Below are positions 1-8,037 of a stretch of 43,137 nt of DNA, in pieces. The notes beneath the pieces were generated by a model, which saw only the letters and a program-made list of their open reading frames with translations, was not told the origin of the DNA and made no database searches. Origin of the DNA: a virus. Location of the stretch: IMG/VR virus record IMGVR_UViG_3300020204_000131, positions 1 to 43,137 of that record. One strand, written 5' to 3'. The first letter of the stretch is position 1, and each line of letters opens with the position of its first letter. The position numbers were made by a program, and so were the translations under genes.

Positions 1-193
1 CATCCTCCGCAAATCCGGCTTCACCGTCTCCAGCCCCCGCAACCCCTGGAAAATCCGCGACAAAATCACCTGCGTCAACACCGCCCTCCTCGACGCCTCT
101 GGAACCCGCCGCCTCTTCATCAACCCCAAATGCAAAGAACTAATCAAGTCCCTCCGCACCCTCACTTACGCCCCAAACACCGGCCTCCCCAAC
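1..193. repeat. terminal overlap, left copy
   Basis: These bases match 42945-43137. The first 123 positions are identical. Six substitutions follow, at 124, 148, 172, 175, 176 and 177. Both copies lie in the same frame of the large terminase gene, so the window is one genome unit cut inside terL. The differences give one amino-acid change (Asn here, Gly in the right copy); the other changed codons are synonymous. Confidence 0.95.
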
Positions 194-304
194 AAAAACC
201 TTGGCGTAGACCACAGTTTTGACGCCCTCGGCTACCTCTGCCTCCAAGTCTTCAACCTTGCCAAACCAGAATCCCTCGGCAAAACCAACTATCGTGTGTG
301 GTAA
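2..304 (+). CDS. terL: large terminase, C-terminal part (nuclease domain end)
   Basis: This is the last 100 codons of the DNA-packaging ATPase/nuclease that begins at 42004; base 1 is the third base of a codon. The reading frame continues exactly across the window ends, giving 414 residues in all. The segment carries the HSFDALGY signature near the stop, which resembles the conserved H-x-x-D-A-x-x-Y end of terminase nuclease domains, where an Asp binds metal. It ends with TAA at 302-304. The protein cuts concatemers and pumps DNA into the prohead through the portal encoded at 1705. Confidence 0.9.
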   Translation: MLRKSGFTVSSPRNPWKIRDKITCVNTALLDASGTRRLFINPKCKELIKSLRTLTYAPNTGLPNKNLGVDHSFDALGYLCLQVFNLAKPESLGKTNYRVW

Positions 305-322
305 CAGCCTTGCTGGAACGTA

Positions 323-493
323 ATGGCGGCCAAAAAACCCACCAAAGCCCAGAAAAAGGTGGAAAAAGTGATGTCTGAGTACAAATCAGGCGCACTGAAG
401 TCCAGCTCGGGCAAAAAAGTAGCCAGCCGCAAACAAGCAATCGCCATTGCCATGTCCGAGGCTGGCATGACCCGCAAAAAGAGGAAAAAGTAA
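323..493 (+). CDS. small basic phage protein, DUF6496-like
   Basis: This 56-residue Lys-rich protein has the segment KVMSEYKSGALKSSSGKKV followed by SRKQAIAIAMSEAG. That pattern is typical of the small DUF6496-type proteins often found in phages and bacteria. Its molecular role is unknown; the strong positive charge suggests nucleic-acid binding or packing in the head. It starts 18 bases after the terL stop, and its own stop (TAA) shares one base with the ATG of the next gene, so the two are probably co-translated. Confidence 0.85.
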   Translation: MAAKKPTKAQKKVEKVMSEYKSGALKSSSGKKVASRKQAIAIAMSEAGMTRKKRKK

Positions 494-648
494 TGGCAAA
501 ACGCGGTCTTTACGCCAACATCGCCGCCAAACGCAAGCGCATCGCCGCTGGCTCGGGCGAAAAAATGCGCAAACCCGGCACCAAAGGCGCCCCCACCGCC
601 GCCGCCTTCCGCGCCTCCGCCAAAACCGCCAAAAAGCCCAAGAAATAA
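493..648 (+). CDS. small basic phage protein (51 aa)
   Basis: The protein starts MAKRGLYANIAAKRKRIAAG and ends in an Ala/Lys-rich tail. Proteins with this N-terminus recur near terminase and portal genes in marine siphoviruses, but I know no established function. About a third of residues are Lys or Arg, so DNA binding or virion packing is plausible. The start ATG overlaps the preceding TAA by one base. The stop lies 3 bases before the next ATG. Confidence 0.85.
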   Translation: MAKRGLYANIAAKRKRIAAGSGEKMRKPGTKGAPTAAAFRASAKTAKKPKK

Positions 649-651
649 CCC

Positions 652-1014
652 ATGGCCACTGGAACCGGCATCGTCTACGACGGCGAACTAACGATTTACC
701 CCGCCCAAAGCCGCACCACCGCCGGCTTTATGGACTTCACCGACGTCACCGCCGGCCACAGCTGTTTCCAAGTCACCGTTACCGGCTTCGTTTCCGGCCA
801 CATCGACATCGACTTTTACGGCAGCCTCAATAGCGACTTCGGCAAGATCACCGCCACCACCAAGCACGCTGGAACCCAACGCATTAGCGCCAACGGCACC
901 TACCTCTATTTCATCCAAGACAAACCTGTTCGCAGTTACCGCTTTGAGGTCGTGGATATTACCCATGCCGGCCCCACGGTCACCGTCATACTTGGCGCCC
1001 TATCCGACAGCTAA
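652..1014 (+). CDS. hypothetical beta-rich protein in the head module
   Basis: This is a 120-residue protein rich in Thr, Val and Gly, with alternating hydrophobic residues that suggest a small all-beta fold. There are no charged catalytic clusters, signal peptide or membrane segment. Its place between terL and portal, together with its beta-rich composition, fits a minor structural or decoration protein, which is inference only. The stop TAA overlaps the next ATG by one base. Confidence 0.75.
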   Translation: MATGTGIVYDGELTIYPAQSRTTAGFMDFTDVTAGHSCFQVTVTGFVSGHIDIDFYGSLNSDFGKITATTKHAGTQRISANGTYLYFIQDKPVRSYRFEVVDITHAGPTVTVILGALSDS

Positions 1015-1202
1015 TGATTGAAACTATCAGCGGAGGTTGCATCCACATCGAGGTTGACGCCGAAGAAGGCACAACCTCCGCCACATTTGTATTCCCAACT
1101 CCATCCGAACCCGCAATCCTCGGCTGCTTCGTCTCCAAGCTGGCACAAGGCATCGAGGTCCTCATCCCCATCGAAGAACTGGAGGAAGACGATGACGATT
1201 AA
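1014..1202 (+). CDS. hypothetical small acidic protein
   Basis: This 62-residue protein ends in an acidic run (ELEEDDDD). I do not recognise a family. The start overlaps the previous stop by one base, and the last 11 bases overlap the start of the next gene at 1192. That is the compact arrangement expected of a real co-translated gene rather than a chance ORF. The acidic tail contrasts with the basic proteins on both sides, which might let it pair with them. Confidence 0.65.
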   Translation: MIETISGGCIHIEVDAEEGTTSATFVFPTPSEPAILGCFVSKLAQGIEVLIPIEELEEDDDD

Positions 1203-1467
1203 CTATCGCGGCGAGCAATTTTCGGGCTACAACAAACCCAAGCGCACCCCCGGCCACCCCAACAAATCCCACGCCGTCCTCGCCAAAGAAGGCGACAAGG
1301 TCAAACTCATCCGTTTCGGCCAACAAGGCGTCTCTGGTTCGCCCGCCCGAAAGGGCGAATCCACCGCCGACAAAACCCGCCGCGAAGCCTTCAAAGCCCG
1401 CCACGCCACCAACATCGCCAAAGGCAAAATGTCCGCCGCCTACTGGGCAAACCGCGTCAAGTGGTAG
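1192..1467 (+). CDS. small basic phage protein (91 aa)
   Basis: I chose the internal ATG at 1192 because the protein then begins MTINYRGEQFSGYNKPKRT and runs through KSHAVLAKEGDKVKLIRFG to an end of MSAAYWANRVKW. This complete small basic protein type recurs beside terminase and portal genes of marine phages. A longer frame from 1018 would run antisense-like through the acidic gene and is unlikely. The function is unknown. It is the third basic protein between terL and portal. Its last bases overlap, tail to tail, with an opposite-strand ORF ending at 1457. Confidence 0.85.
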   Translation: MTINYRGEQFSGYNKPKRTPGHPNKSHAVLAKEGDKVKLIRFGQQGVSGSPARKGESTADKTRREAFKARHATNIAKGKMSAAYWANRVKW

Positions 1468-1732
1468 ATCTCTCCTTATCTTTTATCCACATCTTCAACT
1501 CCATCACATAAATTCTGAGCTGGTGTGCCTTCTCGTTGTGCCAACAATCACCAGTTTCTCTATATAAAAGTCCATGCCGATCAATACCATCCAGCGCCTG
1601 CTTAATTAGCGCATTCCACGGCGCTCTGACAGGGGTATTCCACTCGCGCACGGAGCATGTGCCGTAACCCGATGTCAGAATAGGTACAAAGTAGGAGTCA
1701 AGCCGTGGTCTACAGCGCCAATATCCCCCCAA
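1457..1732 (-). CDS. hypothetical protein on the opposite strand inside the head module
   Basis: This is a 91-residue ORF on the minus strand. The part from about residue 30 on has the look of a real helical phage protein, including HGLLYRETGDCWHNEKAHQL and YVMELKMWIKDKE. The first 30 residues are doubtful, because the ATG at 1730-1732 lies inside the portal gene. A GTG near 1645-1650 (residues VREWNTPV) is an alternative start. It is the only sense-capable content of the 237-base gap between the basic gene and portal, and its bases lack the C-ending codon bias of its neighbours. It may be a moron or insertion. Confidence 0.5.
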   Translation of the reverse strand: MGGYWRCRPRLDSYFVPILTSGYGTCSVREWNTPVRAPWNALIKQALDGIDRHGLLYRETGDCWHNEKAHQLRIYVMELKMWIKDKERSTT

Positions 1733-3177
1733 CTGGAGCTGTAGTCAGCGAATCCCCGTTCGTCCGCAGCCTCGACGTCATCGCCATGATGCCCGACTGG
1801 GGCGTAATGGCCGCCGTCACCCGAGGCACCAACTACATCCGCGACCTGTGTGAGACATATCTCCCTCAAGAACCCCGCGAAGACGACGACGCCTACCAAA
1901 TCCGCGTCGACCGCAGCGTCCTCAGCCCCTACACCAGCCGCCTAATCGAAACCGCTGCCGGAGCCATCCTCCGCAAACCCATCCACATCGAAGGCGACCC
2001 CTACTGGTTGGAATTAAGCGAAAACATTGACGGCATCGGCTCCAACCTCAACGAGTATGCCCGCCGCGCTTTGGTAAGCAGCCTTACCTACGGCCACAGC
2101 GCAATTTTGGTGGATTACCCGGCTGCAATGGGCGCCCGAAACCTCGCCGAGGAACGCGCCCAAGGCCGCCGCCCCTATTTCATCCACGTCGACGCCCCCC
2201 AAATCTGGGGCTGGCGCCAGGAATCCACCATGCCTGGCTCCCCCCTCACCCAAGTCCGCATCCACGAGTACACCACCCGCCCCCTCAACGACTTCGGCGA
2301 AGAGCAAATCGAACAAATGCGGGTGATCTACCCCGGCAAATACGACCTCTACACCTTGGGCCAAGACGTCGTCGAGTTCACCCAATCCGGCGGCTACAGC
2401 CTCGACGCCATTCCCCTAGTCCCCATCTACAGCAACCGCCGAGGAATGCTGCGCTCCCTGCCACCTCTCCTCGACATCGCCAACCTCAACATCACCCACT
2501 ACCAACGCCAAGCCGACCTCATCCACGCCCTCCACATCGCCGCAATGCCCACCCTCGTCCTAGAGGGCTGGGACGACACCAATGGTTCCGCAACGATGGG
2601 CGTCAACTACGCCATCGCTATGCAACCCGGCAACAAGGCGTACTACGTGCAAGCCGACGCCACAAGTTTTGAAGCCCAGATGGCCGAACTCCAATCTCTG
2701 GAGAGCCAAATGTCGACACTTGGCGTCACCAAACTCTTCGGCCAAAAGTTTGTCGCTGAATCCGCCGAGGCCAAGCGCATCGACCAGGCCCAATCCAACA
2801 GCGTCCTCTCAATCATCAGCCAAGAGCTGGAAAGCGCCCTTAATCAGGCTTACGCCTTCGCCGCCCAATACGTGGGCATCGAACCCCCCGAAATCACCAT
2901 CGACCGCGACTTCGACTACTACCGCCTCATCGGCCAAGACGTCTCTGTCCTTACCCAACTCAACGAAATGGGCAAGATCAGCGACTCCATGCTGCTGGAG
3001 ATCCTGCGCCGAGGCGAAATCCTCCCCGACAACATCAACATCGAGGATGAGATGGAATCCGCCGACGAAGACGCCACCGAACTCGTCGAACCTGCCGAAA
3101 CCACCGAGGAAGCCGAATCCCCTGAGGAAATGACACCCGACCGGGTTGACCGCCTGATCGAACTCCTCTCCCGCTGA
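1705..3177 (+). CDS. portal protein, DUF4055 type
   Basis: This 490-residue protein forms the dodecameric ring at the capsid vertex through which terminase pumps DNA and to which the connectors attach. The N-terminal region ([44 protein letters not shown]) matches the DUF4055 family of phage portal-like proteins as I know it, and the length fits. The acidic C-terminus ([18 protein letters not shown]) resembles other portals. It starts with GTG at 1705 in the context AAGCC-GTG, with no clear Shine-Dalgarno site. Its stop overlaps the next ATG (TGATGG). Confidence 0.85.
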   Translation: MVYSANIPPTGAVVSESPFVRSLDVIAMMPDWGVMAAVTRGTNYIRDLCETYLPQEPREDDDAYQIRVDRSVLSPYTSRLIETAAGAILRKPIHIEGDPYWLELSENIDGIGSNLNEYARRALVSSLTYGHSAILVDYPAAMGARNLAEERAQGRRPYFIHVDAPQIWGWRQESTMPGSPLTQVRIHEYTTRPLNDFGEEQIEQMRVIYPGKYDLYTLGQDVVEFTQSGGYSLDAIPLVPIYSNRRGMLRSLPPLLDIANLNITHYQRQADLIHALHIAAMPTLVLEGWDDTNGSATMGVNYAIAMQPGNKAYYVQADATSFEAQMAELQSLESQMSTLGVTKLFGQKFVAESAEAKRIDQAQSNSVLSIISQELESALNQAYAFAAQYVGIEPPEITIDRDFDYYRLIGQDVSVLTQLNEMGKISDSMLLEILRRGEILPDNINIEDEMESADEDATELVEPAETTEEAESPEEMTPDRVDRLIELLSR

Positions 3178-4187
3178 TGGCCACTCCAACCGAGCAGCTA
3201 ACGCTCGCCCAAGTCACCGCACTGGTGCGCCTAACCCAGCGCGTCGACTCCCTCAACACCATTCACTCAGGCGACGATCCCCCACGTCCCACGCTCGGCA
3301 CCGACGGCGACTGGTACATCGCCCTCGACCCCCTCACGATCTACGGCCCCAAAACCAACAACGACTGGGGCACCGGCGTTGAACTTGCCACCCGCACTCA
3401 ACTAAGTGGACTAACCGTCGGTGGCGGCCTCCCCGGTAGCGGCAGCGGCGGAGGTGGCGAAGCCGCCACGATCGCCGTTGGCACCGTAACCACCGGCGAC
3501 CCCGGCACCAGCGCCTCCATCACCAACGTCGGCACAAGCAGTGCCGCCATCTTCGACTTCGTAATCCCCCGAGGCAACACCGGCACCACAGGCGCGACCG
3601 GCCCAACCGGCGCGACTGGCCCCCAAGGCGCCACCGGACCTGCTGGCGCCACGGGTCCTCAAGGCCCCCAAGGTGAAACCGGTCCCCAAGGCATCCAAGG
3701 TATTCAAGGCGAAGCTGGTCCACAAGGTGACCAAGGCCCACAAGGCGAAACCGGTCCAACTGGAGCAACCGGCCTCACGGGTCCCCAAGGCGACCCCGGT
3801 CCCCAAGGCACCGCCGGCACGGCAGCCACCATCACCATCGGCGCTGTCACTACCGGCTCTGCTGGCACCGGCGTCTCCGTCACCAACAGTGGCACTAGCA
3901 CCGCCGCCACCCTCAACTTCACAATCCCCCGTGGCGACACTGGTTCAGACGCAACCGTCACCGCCGGCACCGGCATTACAGTCACAACCGGCCAAGTCTC
4001 TTTAGCCAGCAGCTTTTACACCACCAACGCCTACATCCAAGCCCCCACCGGCACAACCGCCCAACGCCCCGACACCCCCAGCGCCGGCATGATCCGCTTC
4101 AATACAACCACCTCAAAATTCGAGGGTTACACAGGAACTACTTGGGTAATCATGTCCCCGACATCCATTGACGACGTTGGCGCATAG
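3177..4187 (+). CDS. collagen-like head or tail fibre protein
   Basis: This is a 336-residue protein with about 27 Gly-x-y triplets at residues ~133-213, which should form a trimeric collagen-like rod. Two copies of a ~40-residue module (starting [10 protein letters not shown] and [10 protein letters not shown], each ending in IPRG-N/D-TG) flank the rod. The C-terminus ([20 protein letters not shown]) is a module shared with the tail fibre at 20462. Its position between portal and scaffold suggests a head fibre or decoration protein. Whether it sits on the head or the tail cannot be told from sequence. Confidence 0.8.
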   Translation: MATPTEQLTLAQVTALVRLTQRVDSLNTIHSGDDPPRPTLGTDGDWYIALDPLTIYGPKTNNDWGTGVELATRTQLSGLTVGGGLPGSGSGGGGEAATIAVGTVTTGDPGTSASITNVGTSSAAIFDFVIPRGNTGTTGATGPTGATGPQGATGPAGATGPQGPQGETGPQGIQGIQGEAGPQGDQGPQGETGPTGATGLTGPQGDPGPQGTAGTAATITIGAVTTGSAGTGVSVTNSGTSTAATLNFTIPRGDTGSDATVTAGTGITVTTGQVSLASSFYTTNAYIQAPTGTTAQRPDTPSAGMIRFNTTTSKFEGYTGTTWVIMSPTSIDDVGA

Positions 4188-4237
4188 TTTTACGTGCACT
4201 ATGTCTTAAAGTAGCGTCGTCCATGTAATACACAACC

Positions 4238-4945
4238 GTGCCCGAAGAACAGCAGGCCCCAGCAACTCCTGTGGAGACTGGTGCGCCTCAGCCTGTGGCT
4301 GAAACGTCTGATCTGGCCGCTCAACTTGAAGCCCTCCGCGCAAAAAACCAAGAACTGATCGCCGAGCGCCGCAAGGACCGCGAAAACCGCGAAAGCCTGC
4401 AACAACAGCTCGACGAAATCCGCATCGCCCAAGAACAGGCCAAAACCGCCAAACTCGCCGAATCCGGCGAATACCGTACCCTCTGGGAAGAAGCCCAAAC
4501 CACGGTCGCCGACCTCAAACAGCAACTAGCTGCCAAAGAGGCCGAAGTAGACCAAATTCGCCAAGGTTTCACCCAAGAGCAAGTTAAATCCTCCGCAATC
4601 GCCCAACTTTCCCAAGCTGGTGCGTTGGCACCCGATCAGCTGTATCGTCTAGTGCAGGAGAACTTACGTGCCAAAGAAGGACAGCCTGTGGCTGTTGTCG
4701 GCGGCGTCGAAGTTCCGGTTGGCGAATATATCGCCAACCTAAAAAACCCAGGCAGTGGTTACGAGCATCATTTTGCCGCCACGAACCGCGCCGGAATGGG
4801 TGTCACGGGTAGTGCCCGCGCCACCGCCCTTCCCGGTCAATCCAACCCTTGGTCACCCGAGGGCTGGAACGTCACTCAACAGATGTTGATGTTGTCGGAA
4901 GACCCAGATCGCGCCCGTTTGTTGAAAGCGGAAGCCGGGAAGTAA
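4238..4945 (+). CDS. scaffold / head assembly protein
   Basis: This 235-residue protein has a disordered Pro/Ala-rich start and a long charged coiled coil at residues ~28-115, rich in Glu, Gln, Lys and Arg heptads. A shorter globular end (PWSPEGWNVTQQ) follows. This architecture, directly upstream of the major capsid gene, is characteristic of phage scaffolding proteins that direct prohead assembly and are then removed. It starts with GTG at 4238 after ACAACC, the same unusual start context as the portal. No protease gene was recognised nearby, so scaffold release may not need cleavage. Confidence 0.8.
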   Translation: MPEEQQAPATPVETGAPQPVAETSDLAAQLEALRAKNQELIAERRKDRENRESLQQQLDEIRIAQEQAKTAKLAESGEYRTLWEEAQTTVADLKQQLAAKEAEVDQIRQGFTQEQVKSSAIAQLSQAGALAPDQLYRLVQENLRAKEGQPVAVVGGVEVPVGEYIANLKNPGSGYEHHFAATNRAGMGVTGSARATALPGQSNPWSPEGWNVTQQMLMLSEDPDRARLLKAEAGK

Positions 4946-4991
4946 GCCCCTGTGGGGCAACCGCTAACCACGACTCCACTGGAGCTACCCA

Positions 4992-6098
4992 ATGTCTGCT
5001 TCTAACAGCAACTTCGGGGGAACTTTTCTCTCGAACCTCGTAACTCGCCCCGAGTTCCTTCAGTACACCGCTGAGGGCATTTTCGAGCAATCGAAGTGGG
5101 TGCAGAGCGGCATCATCCAGCGCAACGCTGCCCTCGACGCTCGTGCCGGCGGCACCCGCGTGCGCGTGCCCTTCTTTGACCCCATCGCCCCCACCGAAAC
5201 CCAAATCCTCTCCACCTCCAGCTGGAACGGTGGCCTGGGTTATCTGACCGCGCAGAACGTGACTGCCGACGAGCAGATCATGACTCTGCTCCACCGTGGT
5301 TTCGCATACGCCGCCGACGACCTCTCGAAACTCGGTTCCGGTGCCGATCCTCTGGCCCACGTCCGCAATCAGCTGACCGCCGCCATCAACAAACTGAAGA
5401 CCGCCACCCTGGCAGCCCAACTGTTGGGTCTGTTCGGTGGTATCTCCGGCGCCGGCGTGCTCGGCGGCAACCAAACCAACAAAACGTTTGCTGGTGTCCC
5501 CGGTTCGATGACCGAGGCCAACTTCATCAACGTTGCCAACGTGGTGGCCGCCAAGGCCAAGCTGGGTGAGCGCGGCGACGAACTCGACGCCATCGCCATG
5601 CACTCCAACGTGGCGTATTACCTCCAGCAGGTCGGAATGCTGACCTTCAGCACCTCCGCTCTGGCTGCCTCCGGCGCCATTGTTTGGGGCGGCGGCGGCG
5701 TTGGCGTGACCCAACCCGAAGTGGCGACTTTCGCTGGTCTCCGCGTCGTGATCGACGACCAACTGACCTACCTGACCGGTGGCACCTCCACCCACGCGGT
5801 GAAGTATCCGGTCTACCTGTTCAAGTCCGGCGTCGTCAGCGAAGGCATCCAACAGGATCTCCGCCTTGGTGCAGACCGCAACATCCTGTCTATGCAGGAC
5901 ATCCTGGCGGTCGACTACCACTACGGTTACCACGTGACCGGCACCAAGTGGAACGTGGCCGGCGACAACCCCACCAACGCCGCCACCACCGGCAACCTGG
6001 CCGACACCGCTTCCTGGGCTCTGGTCTACAGCGCCGCTAAGCAGGTGCCCCTCTGCCGTCTGCTCGTAAACACGCCATTCGACCTAACGGCGTACTAA
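4992..6098 (+). CDS. major capsid protein
   Basis: This 368-residue protein is the predicted shell subunit. Support comes from its position directly after scaffold, its typical length, and segments usual for HK97-fold capsid proteins of this type: an N-terminal RPEFLQYTAEGIFEQSKWVQ, then GGTRVRVPFF, a long Ala-rich spine helix, and a C-terminal domain with YPVYLFKSGVV and KWNVAGDNPTN. The codon bias is very strong, as expected for a highly expressed protein. A strong intrinsic terminator follows at 6126-6149. Confidence 0.88.
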   Translation: MSASNSNFGGTFLSNLVTRPEFLQYTAEGIFEQSKWVQSGIIQRNAALDARAGGTRVRVPFFDPIAPTETQILSTSSWNGGLGYLTAQNVTADEQIMTLLHRGFAYAADDLSKLGSGADPLAHVRNQLTAAINKLKTATLAAQLLGLFGGISGAGVLGGNQTNKTFAGVPGSMTEANFINVANVVAAKAKLGERGDELDAIAMHSNVAYYLQQVGMLTFSTSALAASGAIVWGGGGVGVTQPEVATFAGLRVVIDDQLTYLTGGTSTHAVKYPVYLFKSGVVSEGIQQDLRLGADRNILSMQDILAVDYHYGYHVTGTKWNVAGDNPTNAATTGNLADTASWALVYSAAKQVPLCRLLVNTPFDLTAY

Positions 6099-6125
6099 TA
6101 AACCGCTTAACTTGCGGTATGATAC

Positions 6126-6149
6126 GGGCCTCTTCCGAGGCCCTTTTTT
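6126..6149 (+). terminator. intrinsic terminator after the capsid gene
   Basis: The stem GGGCCTC pairs with GAGGCCC around a TTCC loop, followed by six T. It should end or attenuate transcription of the head genes. The ATG of the HNH gene begins at the base right after the T tract. Confidence 0.92.
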
Positions 6150-6659
6150 ATGGAAACACGTCCCATCCCTTCTGTAATCGGCTACAGCGCTTCAAAAGAC
6201 GGAGAAATCATCAGTCACCATCGTTTAGAACCATTTGCCTTAAGGCAGACAAACCACACTCAGGGCTACAAACAAGTAAACCTCAAAACGTCTAAAGGCT
6301 TTCGCACAAGACTTGTTCATGTACTTGTAATGGAAGCCTGGATCGGACCTAGGCCGGAAAAACACGTCACCAACCATAAAAACGGCGACAAAACTGATAA
6401 CCGCCTTGACAACCTTGAGTATGTAACTCAAACCGAAAACATGCGTCACTCGTACGCAACAGGGCTAAGCCCCAAACCACCTACGCGCTACGGGGAAGAC
6501 CTGAAGCACTTAGCCAAAATGACGACACAAAAAGTCCTGGCTCTGCGAGCTGAAACAGACCGAGAACCAGGCTATCTAGAGCGTTTGGGCGTTAAGTACG
6601 GGATCAGTGCCGCAACAGTATCCAAGATTTTGCTGCGTCAGACGTGGAGGCACATTTAA
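6150..6659 (+). CDS. HNH homing endonuclease (HNH_3 type with C-terminal HTH)
   Basis: This is a 169-residue free-standing homing endonuclease. It has an N-terminal segment of NUMOD4 style, then LVHVLVMEAWIGPRPEKHVT and NHKNGDKTDNRLDNLEYVT, the HNH_3 core with its His-Asn residues. The C-terminus (YGISAATVSKILLRQTWRHI) is a helix-turn-helix for DNA binding. It starts directly at the end of the capsid terminator. Its stop overlaps, tail to tail, the stop of the minus-strand gene at 6656 (shared TTAA). Base composition is more A/T-rich than the capsid gene, consistent with insertion. Confidence 0.9.
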   Translation: METRPIPSVIGYSASKDGEIISHHRLEPFALRQTNHTQGYKQVNLKTSKGFRTRLVHVLVMEAWIGPRPEKHVTNHKNGDKTDNRLDNLEYVTQTENMRHSYATGLSPKPPTRYGEDLKHLAKMTTQKVLALRAETDREPGYLERLGVKYGISAATVSKILLRQTWRHI

Positions 6660-6931
6660 GCCTCGATTTCCCCAATACGCAGGCGCTCCTGATAATCAAA
6701 GATCTCAGGAGCCCGCCCCACCATCTTGTACGAGTGGGTCAACAACTCCCGAAACACATGCGGACTCACTTCCAGCTCCTGCTGGATCGCCTCCGCATCT
6801 TCACCAGCAGCAACCTTGGCGCGAATCGCCTCAGCAACTACCTCAAGCAAGCGCACGTCAGCACCTGGAATAGCCGACGCCACAGGCTTTTCTACACTGA
6901 CTTCAGTGTTGGCAGATTTGCGAGCAGGCAT
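6656..6931 (-). CDS. hypothetical helical protein on the opposite strand
   Basis: This 91-residue protein has a disordered basic start (MPARKSANTE) and then a helical, charged body (DVRLLEVVAEAIRAKVAAG, AIQQELEVSPHVFRELLTHS) that looks like a small DNA-binding or regulatory protein. I recognise no family. Amino-acid composition favours this strand over the plus-strand shadow frames. The start codon is interleaved with that of the divergent gene at 6930 (CATGG). The stop overlaps the HNH stop. The gene lies opposite to all other head genes. Confidence 0.65.
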   Translation of the reverse strand: MPARKSANTEVSVEKPVASAIPGADVRLLEVVAEAIRAKVAAGEDAEAIQQELEVSPHVFRELLTHSYKMVGRAPEIFDYQERLRIGEIEA

Positions 6932-7124
6932 GGGAACCGTTCGTCTTTTCGTACTACATGATAAAACCCGTTCTCACATTGACGTCCCTTACGGCCAACA
7001 CCTAGAAACCCAAGCCGATCTGGAGATGCAGGGGGCCGAGGTTTACCACGCCATGCTGCTTAGTCCACCCCCCAGCAAAAGGAAATTACGGACTGGCGCT
7101 AGACTCAAACAAAGGATGTATTAA
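6930..7124 (+). CDS. hypothetical small protein
   Basis: This is a 64-residue protein starting MGTVRLFVLHDKTRSHIDVP and ending in a basic tail. I chose the ATG at 6930 rather than the longer upstream frame, because that extension is antisense to the better supported minus-strand gene. The function is unknown. It ends 3 bases before the GTG of the connector gene at 7128. The basic tail and the tight spacing suggest a genuine structural-module gene. Confidence 0.55.
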   Translation: MGTVRLFVLHDKTRSHIDVPYGQHLETQADLEMQGAEVYHAMLLSPPPSKRKLRTGARLKQRMY

Positions 7125-7127
7125 GCC

Positions 7128-7658
7128 GTGGCCGCTGTCATCGACGCCACTTTGAGTGGAGCTTCGGCGAATAGCTACGTCACGCTGGCTGGCGCCAACA
7201 CATATTTCGAGACGGTCCCCGACTCCAGCACCTGGACTACCAAAACCGACGACCAGAAAAACCGCGCCCTGATCTCCGCCACCCGCTGGATCGACGCACT
7301 GAGCTTCTACGGCGACCGCTGCACCACCACCCAAGCCCTTAAATGGCCACGTGACGAGTACAAAGTCGACGGCATCGACCTGGCCTGCACTCTGATTCCC
7401 GAGCCCATCAAAACCGCCACCTACGAGCTGGCACGCGCCCTCGCCAACGACACCGACGCCATCACTGGCACCACCGGCACCACGGGCATCTACGACGAAG
7501 TTGAACTCGGCGAACTCAAAGTCAAATACAACAAGACCAGCCAAACCAGCGGCGTCATCAACAACGTCTTCGACGTCTACCCCTGGCTCCAGTCCTACCT
7601 CGGCCCCTACTGCATGGGTGGCGCCGCCAACTATGCCGTCCGCTTATTCCGAGGTTGA
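7128..7658 (+). CDS. head-tail connector, DnaT-like domain family
   Basis: This 176-residue protein has the N-terminal signature ANSYVTLAGANTYFETV and the conserved ATRWIDALSFYGDRC and QALKWPRDE segments. These are typical of the phage 'DnaT-like' adaptor family that docks below the portal. It starts with GTG at 7128 in the context TTAAGCC-GTG without a Shine-Dalgarno site; the start fits the family N-terminus. The stop is 1 base before the next ATG. The following three genes are the further connector and tail completion proteins expected in this order. Confidence 0.8.
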   Translation: MAAVIDATLSGASANSYVTLAGANTYFETVPDSSTWTTKTDDQKNRALISATRWIDALSFYGDRCTTTQALKWPRDEYKVDGIDLACTLIPEPIKTATYELARALANDTDAITGTTGTTGIYDEVELGELKVKYNKTSQTSGVINNVFDVYPWLQSYLGPYCMGGAANYAVRLFRG

Positions 7659-7659
7659 C

Positions 7660-8037
7660 ATGGGCCTCATCGACGACACCTTCAAACCCCTACCCACAGC
7701 AATCCTCGCTGACTGGGGCCAAACCATCACGTACATCAAAACCACCACACCCCGCACCTACAACCCCACAACCGGCGTAGTGACTGGCGCGGACACCACC
7801 GTTTCCGTGAAAGGCATCATCAGCCGCATCACCTCCCGCGAATCCGAAGGTCTATACCAATCCACCGACCTCAAGGTCATCATTGGGGCAGCCGAACTTG
7901 ATAACTACTACCCCACCGAAGCCGACCGCATCCAATACACCCAGGACAGCGTGACCCGCGAAGCCAAAATCATCAACGTCAGCAGTTATCGCGGCGATGC
8001 CCCAGTTATGCACACTCTCATCGTGAGGCCCCAGTAA
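7660..8037 (+). CDS. head closure / head-tail joining protein
   Basis: This 125-residue beta-rich protein starts at the ATG at 7660, right after the previous TGA; an upstream extension would overlap the connector out of frame. Segments such as WGQTITYIKTTTPRTYNPTT and VKGIISRITSRE are in the style of stopper proteins that close the head after packaging. The assignment rests mainly on its order between the DnaT-like connector and a HK97-gp10-like protein. The stop overlaps the next ATG (TAATGG). Confidence 0.65.
   Translation: MGLIDDTFKPLPTAILADWGQTITYIKTTTPRTYNPTTGVVTGADTTVSVKGIISRITSRESEGLYQSTDLKVIIGAAELDNYYPTEADRIQYTQDSVTREAKIINVSSYRGDAPVMHTLIVRPQ

Noticed and set aside
3411-3806. minus-strand ORFs opposite the collagen-like region
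   Set aside because: They mirror the Gly-x-y repeat and have no independent coding signal.
3570-3820. repeat structure as a possible CRISPR or DNA-level repeat array
   Set aside because: The periodicity is 9 bases in frame, explained by Gly-x-y collagen codons; no spacer structure exists.
4946-4958. GCCCC-TGT-GGGGC hairpin between scaffold and capsid genes
   Set aside because: The stem is 5 pairs with no T tract, so it is not called a terminator; it might still be a minor RNA structure.
4872-5933. 353-residue ORF on the minus strand opposite the capsid gene
   Set aside because: It is a shadow of strong codon bias in the capsid gene; the protein is low-complexity Gly/Val/His-rich and the plus-strand capsid protein is clear.
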